In this document: positions 1-4,795 of the stretch, in pieces
How the letters are laid out: each line of letters opens with the position of its first letter
How positions within the stretch are numbered: position 1 is the first letter of the stretch
The notes under the pieces: model-generated
Told to the model about the DNA's origin: nothing
The model's database searches: none
The model's input: the letters and a program-made list of their open reading frames with translations, nothing else
Program-made: the position numbers and the translations under genes
Assembly (NCBI GenBank): GCA_018334615.1
Contig: JAGXLP010000026.1
Coordinates: 6,360 to 12,130, forward strand
DNA from: Candidatus Bipolaricaulota bacterium
GTDB taxonomy: Bacteria > Bipolaricaulota > Bipolaricaulia > M55B111
Length of the DNA: 5,771 nt
Direction: 5' to 3'

Positions 1-752
1 TCCATATTGCGACCCTCTATAACGTTCTCCGATGGAACGTCACAAAAAAGACCTATCTTTTTTCTAACTGAATCAGGGAGTGGGCGATCACACCGGGCGA
101 CGATGATATCCGGTGTTATTCCTATTCCCCTGAGTTCTTTGACGCTATGCTGGGTGGGCTTAGTTTTTAGTTCTTTAGATGTTTTGAGGTAGGGAACCAG
201 CGTCAAATGGATAAATGCTACGTTTTCGGGGGGTATTTCATCTTTCATTTGGCGCAAAGCTTCGAGAAAGGGAAGACCCTCTATATCCCCTACGGTTCCA
301 CCAATTTCTGTGATGATCAAATCAGAATCTGAGCCTTCCAGCGGTTCGTTGATGTCACGTTTTATCTCGTCAGTAATATGAGGAATGATCTGGACGGTTT
401 TTCCAAGATACTCTCCCTCTCTTTCCTTTTCCATTACGGAGGAATAAACCTTTCCCGTGGTAACGTTATTTGCCGCCGAAAGGTTCTCATTGATGAACCT
501 TTCGTAATGACCCAGATCCAGATCAGTCTCCGCTCCGTCCTCCGTGACAAACACTTCCCCGTGTTGGTAGGGATTCATGGTGCCTGCGTCCACGTTCAAG
601 TAGGGATCTACTTTCTGAAGCGTGGGCTTGAACCCCCGGGATTTCATGAGAAGACCCAGAGAAGAGGCTATGATACCCTTTCCTAGACCGGAGAGGACTC
701 CGCCCGTAACGAAGATATATTTTTTATCCGTACAAGGAGAATCTTTGTTCAT
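1..752 (-). CDS. pyrG: CTP synthase, N-terminal part (gene runs off the left edge)
   Basis: CTP synthase makes CTP from UTP, ATP and glutamine in the cytoplasm, the last step of de novo pyrimidine nucleotide synthesis. The 250 complete codons in the window cover nearly all of the amidoligase (synthetase) domain; the C-terminal glutamine amidotransferase domain lies outside. I translated it and found no frameshift. Visible signatures are the P-loop-like [10 protein letters not shown] (residues 17-26), [13 protein letters not shown] (47-59), [20 protein letters not shown] (64-83) and [12 protein letters not shown] (148-159), where Glu149 corresponds to a Mg-binding Glu. The ATG at 752 gives an 11-residue lead before the usual KYIFVTGG start. 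It has no Shine-Dalgarno sequence, and in-frame GTG/TTG codons just upstream have none either. The gene follows the macrodomain gene after 102 bases and appears to have its own promoter. Family identity is certain; the exact start is less so. Confidence 0.97.
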   Translation of the reverse strand, partial: MNKDSPCTDKKYIFVTGGVLSGLGKGIIASSLGLLMKSRGFKPTLQKVDPYLNVDAGTMNPYQHGEVFVTEDGAETDLDLGHYERFINENLSAANNVTTGKVYSSVMEKEREGEYLGKTVQIIPHITDEIKRDINEPLEGSDSDLIITEIGGTVGDIEGLPFLEALRQMKDEIPPENVAFIHLTLVPYLKTSKELKTKPTQHSVKELRGIGITPDIIVARCDRPLPDSVRKKIGLFCDVPSENVIEGRNM

Positions 753-760
753 AACGAAAT

Positions 761-789
761 ATTGTAGATAAACGGACAACACCGCGCAA
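761..789 (-). promoter_or_regulatory. Candidate pyrG promoter giving a leaderless transcript
   Basis: On the minus strand, TTGCGC (784-789) is followed after 17 bases by TACAAT (761-766), which matches the TATAAT consensus at five of six positions. The expected transcription start is about 754-755, only 2-3 bases before the pyrG ATG at 752. The -35 box matches only in its TTG. The absence of any Shine-Dalgarno sequence before pyrG fits a leaderless message. This is inferred from sequence only. Confidence 0.4.
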
Positions 790-854
790 CGTGTGAATTG
801 TCTCTACCCGGATCTAAACCAAGCATAAATTCCGACACTCCCACTTTGTTAAAC

Positions 855-1409
855 CTAACCGTCGAATATTTCCTCCAGTAGCCTTCTGTGTAGGTCAAAT
901 GATTTTTCTCCATATAGTACCATGCGGACTAATTGAGGTAAGGAGTTCCCTTTCAGAAACTCGATTATCGTATGGAGTGCGATTTCCCCCGCCTCGTCTT
1001 CCGGGTAGCCAAATGCTCCGGTGCTTAATGCAGTGAAGGAAACGCTTTCGATCCCGTTTTCCTTTGCTAACTCCAGGCTATTTCGGTAAGAAGCTTCTAA
1101 CAGTTCTGGGTCCTCGGGAGAACCACTATAAACAGGACCAACAGTATGAATTACGTATTGGGCAGGGAGTTGGTGACCTCCCGAGATCTTTGCCTCCCCG
1201 GTTTCACATCCACCGAGGTTTTTGCATTCTTCCCAGAGTTTCGGGCCAGCTGCCCGGTGAATGGCACCAGCTACGCCGCCACCTGGAGCCAACCTCTTGT
1301 TGGCGGCATTGACAATTGCTTCAGTATTTTGGTTGGTGATATCACCCTGTACTATTTCCAAACGGGAATCGCCCATCTCTCTGGAGATACTTTTTCGCTC
1401 GCCGGCCAT
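855..1409 (-). CDS. Macrodomain protein, probable ADP-ribose / O-acetyl-ADP-ribose hydrolase
   Basis: This is a stand-alone macrodomain of 184 residues, the usual size for the MacroD/YmdB-like group that binds ADP-ribose and removes it from acylated or ADP-ribosylated substrates. Ligand-site motifs run in the expected order: QGDIT (21-25), NAANKRLAPGGGVAGAIHRAAG (34-55), GEAKISGGHQLPAQYVIHTVGP (71-92) and ALSTGAFGYP (127-136). Where MacroD-type enzymes usually have GGGVDGAIH, this protein has GGGVAGAIH, so Ala47 replaces the Asp implicated in catalysis. Activity is therefore less certain than ADP-ribose binding. The ATG at 1409 is chosen because AAGGAGGG (1416-1423) lies six bases upstream. 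A domain starting near residue 15 means about 14 extra N-terminal residues. It begins 28 bases after smpB and is probably co-transcribed with it. No PARP or toxin partner is seen here. Confidence 0.9.
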   Translation of the reverse strand: MAGERKSISREMGDSRLEIVQGDITNQNTEAIVNAANKRLAPGGGVAGAIHRAAGPKLWEECKNLGGCETGEAKISGGHQLPAQYVIHTVGPVYSGSPEDPELLEASYRNSLELAKENGIESVSFTALSTGAFGYPEDEAGEIALHTIIEFLKGNSLPQLVRMVLYGEKSFDLHRRLLEEIFDG

Positions 1410-1437
1410 CTTTATCCCTCCTTGAAATAGTTGATTC

Positions 1438-1899
1438 CTAAATTCTTCCTCTACTGTGATCCTTTAACTTCTTTTCAATTCTGCGCTGCTCGTCTTTCTC
1501 CTTGATTTTCCTTCTCTTATCGTATTCTTTTCTTCCTTTACCCAGACCCAATTTCACCTTCGCATAGCCACCTTTAAAGTAGATTTCTACCGGAATCAAG
1601 GAGTAACCCTTTTGTTGTGTCTTCCCAATTAGCCTATTTATTTCGGGTTTCCGAAGTAACAACTTTCGTTTTCTACGGGGCTCGTGATTTTCCCTGTTTC
1701 CCTCCTCGTACCTGGCAATATGAACGTTGTGAAGAAATACCTCCCCATCGGTAACTTTGGCGTATCCGTCTTTTAAGCTGCACCGACCGGACCGAAGGCT
1801 TTTAACCTCAGTTCCCCGAAGAACTATTCCGGCCTCGTAGAACTCCTCAAAGTCGAAATCCCGAAATGCTTGTTTGTTTTTAGTTACTCTCTTTCCCAT
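1438..1899 (-). CDS. smpB: SsrA (tmRNA)-binding protein SmpB
   Basis: SmpB binds tmRNA and places its tRNA-like end in the A site of ribosomes stalled on broken mRNA, starting trans-translation. The 153 residues are full length for the family. Signatures are the N-terminal KNKQAFRDF (family NRKAxHDY), EAGIVLRGTEVKSLRSG (22-38), NHEPRRKRKLLL (about 72-83), YFKGGYAKVKLGLGKGRK and YDKRRKIKEKD, followed by a basic tail that in characterised SmpB folds as a helix in the decoding channel. The first motif has Arg where His is common. The ATG at 1899 is preceded by GAGGA with a short spacer. The gene lies 247 bases downstream of rpmF and 28 bases upstream of the macrodomain gene. An ssrA gene, sometimes next to smpB, was looked for by its characteristic ends and not found in this window. 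Confidence 0.97.
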   Translation of the reverse strand: MGKRVTKNKQAFRDFDFEEFYEAGIVLRGTEVKSLRSGRCSLKDGYAKVTDGEVFLHNVHIARYEEGNRENHEPRRKRKLLLRKPEINRLIGKTQQKGYSLIPVEIYFKGGYAKVKLGLGKGRKEYDKRRKIKEKDEQRRIEKKLKDHSRGRI

Positions 1900-2146
1900 T
1901 GTTCCTCAATTAAACCCGTTCTTTTAGCTGTCAAAAAATCATTCTGTTAAGTAAAGATTATTCCGGCCCCGGGTTGTAGCGGTTGATTTACGGGAAACCA
2001 CCTTTAACTAAATAATTGGCTAGCTGTAAAAAAGAAAGGGGTAAATTTATGAAACTAAACGAATAATGAAATAACCTGATGCCTTCGAGTACTTAATTAA
2101 AAAGTTTATCGGGAAATTTGAGCAATGAAAGGACTTAAACCAAACA
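1900..2146. other. Gap between rpmF and smpB with weak minus-strand promoter-like boxes
   Basis: I see no ORF, tRNA or convincing terminator hairpin here. On the minus strand two T-rich tracts run into -35-like boxes within an imperfect direct repeat 96 bases apart: TTGACA (1929-1934) and TTTACA (2025-2030), each followed by GCTA. TTTACA is followed after 17 bases by TTAAAG, a poor -10, and TTGACA has only a badly spaced TTTAAT. A promoter for smpB somewhere in the gap is plausible given its length, but neither candidate is good. Confidence 0.35.
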
Positions 2147-2332
2147 CTATTCCTCTTCAATTTCCATTATCTGTTCTCCCTTGTAGTAGCCACAACTGGA
2201 GCAAACGCGATGTGGTAGCTTTAGTTCGTGACAGTGGGGACATTCCGTTGCGGTTGGGTTTGCCAGCGATTTGTTTCCAGCGTGTCTCGACCTCTTCTTA
2301 GATCTCGAAGTTCTGAACTTTGGTACGGCCAT
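2147..2332 (-). CDS. rpmF: 50S ribosomal protein bL32
   Basis: bL32 is a small bacterial protein of the large ribosomal subunit near the peptidyl-transferase side. The 61 residues match the family: MAVPKFRTSRSKKRSRH at the N terminus, where the second residues AVPK are typical, then a zinc ribbon with Cys31, Cys34, Cys44 and Cys47 (CPHC...CSSC), and the LPHRVCSSCGYYKG core. This is the four-cysteine, zinc-bound version. The tail is acidic (EIEEE). GAGGAGGAA lies immediately before the ATG at 2332, a very strong ribosome binding site suited to a ribosomal protein. It sits 62 bases after dtd. In many bacteria rpmF precedes plsX and fabH; here it is followed by smpB instead. Confidence 0.97.
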   Translation of the reverse strand: MAVPKFRTSRSKKRSRHAGNKSLANPTATECPHCHELKLPHRVCSSCGYYKGEQIMEIEEE

Positions 2333-2394
2333 ATTTCCTCCTCAAGAATTTTCTCCTGAATCTTTCGAAATTCTAATGCAGGTATCCCTTCTTT

Positions 2395-2835
2395 TCAACT
2401 TTCGAGGGTAAACGTGATTGGTCCGTCGTTTACGAGACTTACCTTCATATAACTCCCAAAATCTCCAGATTCCACGTCGGATTCAATCCCTTCATCCAGC
2501 AGTTTGATGAACTCCCGATAGAGCCTTCTGGCTTCCTCGTATTCCGCCGCCTGCGAAAAGCTGGGCCGTCTGCCGGAGTCAACTTTTCCATAAAGGGTAA
2601 ATTGAGAGATTACCAGAATCTCCCCCTGAAGGTCTTTAACGGAGAGGTTCATTTTACCCTGGTCGTCGGGTAATATCCTGAGGTTTAATACTTCTTCGAC
2701 TAGTTTCTTTGCCTGAGCTCGTTGATCCACCTCCTTGACTCCGAGAAAAATCAATAACCCACTTCCGATAGATCCGACAATTTCACTTTCGACCGCTACA
2801 TTTGCTTCCTCGACTACCTGAATAAGTGCTTTCAT
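2395..2835 (-). CDS. dtd: D-aminoacyl-tRNA deacylase (Dtd1 type)
   Basis: Dtd hydrolyses D-aminoacyl-tRNA, and glycine mischarged on tRNA-Ala, keeping D-residues out of protein. The 146 residues are full length (about 145 is usual). The signatures are SQFTLYG (77-83), with Thr80 in the active-site loop, GRRPSF (88-93), and VNDGPIT (135-141), which carries the Gly-cis-Pro motif (Gly138-Pro139) that excludes L-amino acids. The N terminus reads MKALIQVVEEA where the family normally has (M)xxxxQRVxxA, so Val7 replaces a near-invariant Arg. GSYMKVSL replaces the commoner GAxMxVSL. The ATG at 2835 is supported by GAGGTGA close upstream. It follows the DUF99 gene after 17 bases, so the two are very likely one operon. 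Confidence 0.95.
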   Translation of the reverse strand: MKALIQVVEEANVAVESEIVGSIGSGLLIFLGVKEVDQRAQAKKLVEEVLNLRILPDDQGKMNLSVKDLQGEILVISQFTLYGKVDSGRRPSFSQAAEYEEARRLYREFIKLLDEGIESDVESGDFGSYMKVSLVNDGPITFTLES

Positions 2836-2852
2836 TGTTCACCTCGATTCGT

Positions 2853-3422
2853 TTAACTTTCACCGCTTACTATTGCTCTGGCAATCATGTCGGCTAATCG
2901 TACCGGTTCCGGCAAGGACGAGTAAGTGGTTGTAATGGAAATTGCCTGTTTCGCCTCTTCTACCGATAGCGACGCCGTCTGAAAATATATTTTGCTTCCC
3001 CTTACCTTGGCGTAATCCGAGTCCCCTGCGTTTAAAACCGCTTCCCAGCGCCTCTCGAAATTGGCCAGATTACCTAGGGCTTTCTTAATTGCCTGAAGAT
3101 CGAATTTTTTTCTTGTTACGGCCAGCACGGGAATGTCTGTCTCATTTGCCAGTTTTTTGATATCTACCACGTTGAACCCTCCAAACGTGATGCCGTCCAA
3201 GATAATCAACTGCAACTCTTGTGAATGCTTGCTCCCGTTTATCGTTGTTATCAGAGTGGTGGTCGCGTCCAGTCCATCGACTTCAACCTCCGTCTTAAGG
3301 ACCCCATCTACTTGATCCCCTCCCCGAGTCACTACCCCTACCAAAGGGACCATTTCTCGCTCTCCAAACTCGAACGGTCCATCATCCCAGCCAATTACCT
3401 TGCTGTGTTTTTTCAGTACCAT
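2853..3422 (-). CDS. DUF99 / UPF0215 family protein, putative endonuclease V-like nuclease (endonuclease dU family)
   Basis: Family recognition rests on KVIGWDDGPFEFG (residues 8-20, with the paired Asp13-Asp14), VPLVGVVTRGG (25-35), VDGLDAT (48-54), LDGITFGGFNVVDI (75-88), an RKKFD motif near 104 and the closing LPEPVRLADMIARAIVSGES (170-189). The family is related to endonuclease V and members have been annotated as endonuclease dU; the Asp of DDGPF and of LDG are the likely metal ligands. I know the family mainly from archaea. From the ATG at 3422 the protein is 189 residues, the normal family length. The frame stays open upstream to a TTG at 3707, adding 95 residues rich in Ser, Gly, Arg and Trp, without any ATG and resembling no domain I know. 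I treat that stretch as leader. A GGTG lies about seven bases before the ATG. dtd follows after 17 bases. Confidence 0.85.
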   Translation of the reverse strand: MVLKKHSKVIGWDDGPFEFGEREMVPLVGVVTRGGDQVDGVLKTEVEVDGLDATTTLITTINGSKHSQELQLIILDGITFGGFNVVDIKKLANETDIPVLAVTRKKFDLQAIKKALGNLANFERRWEAVLNAGDSDYAKVRGSKIYFQTASLSVEEAKQAISITTTYSSLPEPVRLADMIARAIVSGES

Positions 3423-3719
3423 TGTAAACACCGAAAAGTCAATAATCCCGCTCCAAGGGACGGGGCTTGTAAAATACACATAAAAAACAGAACCTTTAGC
3501 CCCATAACCGGAAATTGACCTAGCACCCAATCGAGGAGACCAACTTGGCCAAATCAAACCAAAATCTTTCTCTTTAACTTCGCCTAACAGGTTACGCGTA
3601 CGATAACTTTGCCCAGTCCCACATCTCAATTGGGTGCTGGACGAAAACCGGCCGATTCCTCTCCAGGAGTGCCCCGGGGCTTCATCGGCAAATTTTGGAG
3701 AAAACAAGAAGTACTCTAG
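3423..3719 (-). ncRNA. Candidate structured 5' leader RNA of the DUF99-dtd-rpmF operon
   Basis: Between the predicted start near 3719 and the ATG at 3422, the minus-strand RNA can form several stems. A long-range stem pairs AGCACCCAATTGAG (3638-3625) with CTCGATTGGGTGCT (3535-3522): 14 pairs, one of them G-U. Beyond one bulge come two more G-C pairs, and beyond a 7x7 internal loop a CCGG/CCGG pairing (3648-3651 with 3508-3511). A hairpin domain is closed by GCCGAT/ATCGGC (3684-3689 with 3651-3656) around CCCCGGGG and CTCCTGGAG. A further hairpin, CCCGTCC-CTT-GGA(G)CGGG, spans 3464-3447. GGGGCT (3503-3498) can also pair with AGCCCC (3467-3462), competing with that last hairpin. I recognise no known riboswitch, T-box, RNase P, SRP or tmRNA consensus. 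It could instead be an independent ncRNA, a small element with inverted ends, or coding sequence. Confidence 0.4.
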
Positions 3720-3725
3720 AACAAT

Positions 3726-3755
3726 GTAATACTAATCGGTTTCACCAGGTTTCAA
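3726..3755 (-). promoter_or_regulatory. Candidate promoter for the DUF99-dtd-rpmF operon
   Basis: On the minus strand TTGAAA (3750-3755, five of six matches to TTGACA) is separated by 18 bases from TATTAC (3726-3731, four of six). The start would fall near 3719, giving a leader of about 300 nt before the DUF99 ATG. The -35 box overlaps the 10-bp-spaced GGTT repeats read on the plus strand, so a protein bound there could affect both divergent directions. Confidence 0.4.
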
Positions 3756-3767
3756 AAGGTTAAATGA
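3738..3767 (+). repeat. Three GGTT-type direct repeats at 10-bp spacing
   Basis: GGTTTCACCA (3738-3747), GGTTTCAAAA (3748-3757) and GGTTAAATGA (3758-3767) follow each other in register with exactly 10 bp between starts, about one helical turn. The first two share seven bases, the third four. The array overlaps the -35 box of the minus-strand promoter and abuts the extended -10 element of the plus-strand promoter. This geometry is typical of direct-repeat sites for an activator or repressor; which protein binds is unknown. Confidence 0.45.
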
Positions 3768-3768
3768 G

Positions 3769-3777
3769 TGGTATACT
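3769..3777 (+). promoter_or_regulatory. Extended -10 promoter for the gntR-type gene
   Basis: TGGTATACT is an extended -10 element: TG, one base, then TATACT with five of six matches to TATAAT. No good -35 is visible, which extended -10 promoters tolerate. The start would be near 3784, leaving a leader of about 114 nt before the regulator's ATG. Confidence 0.4.
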
Positions 3778-3784
3778 CCGGAGT
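3775..3784. promoter_or_regulatory. Perfect 10-bp palindrome at the predicted transcription start
   Basis: ACTCCGGAGT reads the same on both strands. It overlaps the last bases of the extended -10 element and the predicted start site of the regulator gene, the place expected for a repressor operator. It does not match the usual FadR-type half-site pattern, so any ligand is unknown. Confidence 0.3.
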
Positions 3785-3813
3785 TACATCTTGTTTACCG
3801 GGAGGTTGGGATT

Positions 3814-3873
3814 TTGCTAAGTTTGTTGATTGTCGAAAGGTTTTATTTTAATTTTTATTTGTCTGACATATGA
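3814..3873 (+). CDS. Candidate 19-codon leader peptide ORF rich in aromatic residues
   Basis: A TTG at 3814 has a good ribosome binding site, GGAGGT (3801-3806), with a seven-base spacer, and lies downstream of the predicted start near 3784. The 19 codons encode MLSLLIVERFYFNFYLSDI and end at TGA (3871-3873), 24 bases before the regulator's ATG. It contains RFYFNFYL, with three Phe and two Tyr. The arrangement suggests a leader peptide that could sense translation of Phe or Tyr codons. However, the stretch is an AT-rich tract that would give such residues by chance, and I see no terminator or antiterminator hairpin after it. Speculative. Confidence 0.25.
   Translation: MLSLLIVERFYFNFYLSDI
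3859..3869. promoter_or_regulatory. Candidate FadR-type GntR operator upstream of the regulator gene
   Basis: TTGTCTGACAT contains the perfect palindrome TGTC-T-GACA and fits the FadR-subfamily pattern TNGTNNNACNA except at the last base. It is 29 bases before the regulator's ATG. A weak -10-like TATGAT (3869-3874) overlaps its edge. Autoregulation by the downstream gene product is the simplest reading. Confidence 0.45.
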
Positions 3874-3897
3874 TAACTGATGTGAGCGGGGGCGAAA

Positions 3898-4602
3898 ATG
3901 GGTTTTGAATTTGAGAAGCTCGAAGAAAACAAGAAACCTTTGCACGTTGCAAACCAGATCCTGGAAGCAATGAGGTGTGGTGATTACGAAAAGGGAGATA
4001 AATTACCAACAGAAGAGGAGTTAGCTGAGAAGACGGGTGTAAGTCGAGCCTCGGTCAGAGAAGCACTCTCCGCCCTGCGACTGGGAGGAATAATTAACAC
4101 TAAAGTAGGTAAGGGAACCTTTGTCAAGAGACTGCCGCTTACCGACAGTCTTGGTGATCAGATACTGGATATCCTGGTAGATAATCCCAAGCCTCTGGAA
4201 CTGCAGGAGGCGAGAGCTGCGTTTGAAGCCGGGGTGGTAGAAGTAGCAGCTAGGAAGTGTTCTGAGGAAGACGAGAAGAGTATGGACGAAACACTGGACG
4301 ACATGAAATCCGCCGCCAAAAAGGACGATTACCGGAGTTTCCTTAATCTCCACAAAAGATTTCATCTGCAGGTTGCCAAGGCAACCCGGAACAAGGTTAT
4401 AGAAGATACGATAAAGAATCTTCAGGGTATCATGAATGACCGAATGTGGCAAAATCTGGAAGAGATGCACTACCTTCCCGACAAACGTAACTACCTGCTA
4501 GAATCCTACAATATTCACTACAAGCTATTTGAGGCGCTGGTCGATAGGGACCCGTCTTTAGCCCGGGAAAGGATAAAAGACCATTTTGAAAGATACTCCT
4601 GA
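3898..4602 (+). CDS. GntR-family transcriptional regulator, FadR subfamily (FCD domain)
   Basis: The 234-residue protein is the usual length for the FadR subfamily. A winged helix-turn-helix occupies about residues 12-78, with KLPTEEELAEKTGVSRASVREAL (35-57), where the recognition helix runs from SRASVREAL, and the wing GKGTF (71-75). The all-helical FCD ligand domain covers about 100-230. Its likely metal- or acid-binding histidines are His156 (in RFHLQVAKATRN), His207 (NIHYKLF) and His229 (KDHF). The position four residues before His156, usually Asp or Asn, is His152. Such regulators bind carboxylic or amino acids and act as dimers. The ATG at 3898 has only a weak G-rich ribosome binding site (GCGGGGG). 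It lies divergent from the DUF99 operon and 189 bases before hutH, so hutH is a plausible target. HutC, the known hut repressor of the GntR family, belongs to a different subfamily. The ligand cannot be told. Confidence 0.93.
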   Translation: MGFEFEKLEENKKPLHVANQILEAMRCGDYEKGDKLPTEEELAEKTGVSRASVREALSALRLGGIINTKVGKGTFVKRLPLTDSLGDQILDILVDNPKPLELQEARAAFEAGVVEVAARKCSEEDEKSMDETLDDMKSAAKKDDYRSFLNLHKRFHLQVAKATRNKVIEDTIKNLQGIMNDRMWQNLEEMHYLPDKRNYLLESYNIHYKLFEALVDRDPSLARERIKDHFERYS

Positions 4603-4795
4603 CAGGGAGGGGCCGCTAACCCGGTTTCTGAAAAAAGTGATCAGGGGATTTTCCGTGGTAATTGGTGAGGGTACTTACTGGAGCAACCTGACTTTCGAAC
4701 TCAATGCTAACTTTTTGCGTGGTCGAATATTAACAGGAGATGGAGATGTTAATAAAACCCTTAGAACCGGACAGCTTTTGGTGATTAATTTATGA
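4586..4795 (+). CDS. Possible small ORF bridging the regulator gene and hutH
   Basis: An open frame of 69 codons starts at TTG 4586, inside the end of the regulator gene, and stops at TGA 4793-4795. That stop overlaps the hutH ATG (4792-4794) as ATGA, the arrangement typical of translational coupling. A more likely start is the GTG that encodes the first Val of SVVIGEG, with AGGGGA about eight bases upstream; this gives roughly 46 residues. The C-terminal half (GRILTGDGDVNKTLRTGQLL) looks protein-like, but I recognise no family, signal peptide or membrane segment. It could be chance. No promoter or terminator is evident in the 189-base gap, which supports read-through from the regulator gene to hutH. 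Confidence 0.25.
   Translation: MKDTPDREGPLTRFLKKVIRGFSVVIGEGTYWSNLTFELNANFLRGRILTGDGDVNKTLRTGQLLVINL

Noticed and set aside
378..686. 102-codon open frame on the plus strand
   Set aside because: It is antisense to a continuous, motif-rich CTP synthase frame and is a shadow of it.
753..854. tRNA-like fragment (GGTTTAGATCC) upstream of pyrG on the minus strand
   Set aside because: It lacks acceptor and anticodon arms and the TTCRA of a T loop, and no CCA end follows.
1929..1934. Perfect TTGACA as the smpB promoter
   Set aside because: The only -10-like box, TTTAAT, is 14 bases away and would place the start on the ribosome binding site or start codon, so spacing is poor.
3423..3707. Known structured RNAs (tmRNA, RNase P, SRP, T-box, 6S) for the leader
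   Set aside because: I looked for the tmRNA ends, RNase P GAGGAAAGTCC and ACAGAA blocks, the SRP GGAA tetraloop region and the T-box AGGGTGG core on both strands and found none.
4021..4470. 149-codon open frame on the minus strand
   Set aside because: It lies wholly inside the regulator gene in antisense, where the plus-strand product has clear family motifs. The antisense product resembles nothing I know.
4603..4650. Terminator after the regulator gene
   Set aside because: GGG...CCC pairing near 4611-4622 is short and not followed by a T run; read-through to hutH seems more likely.
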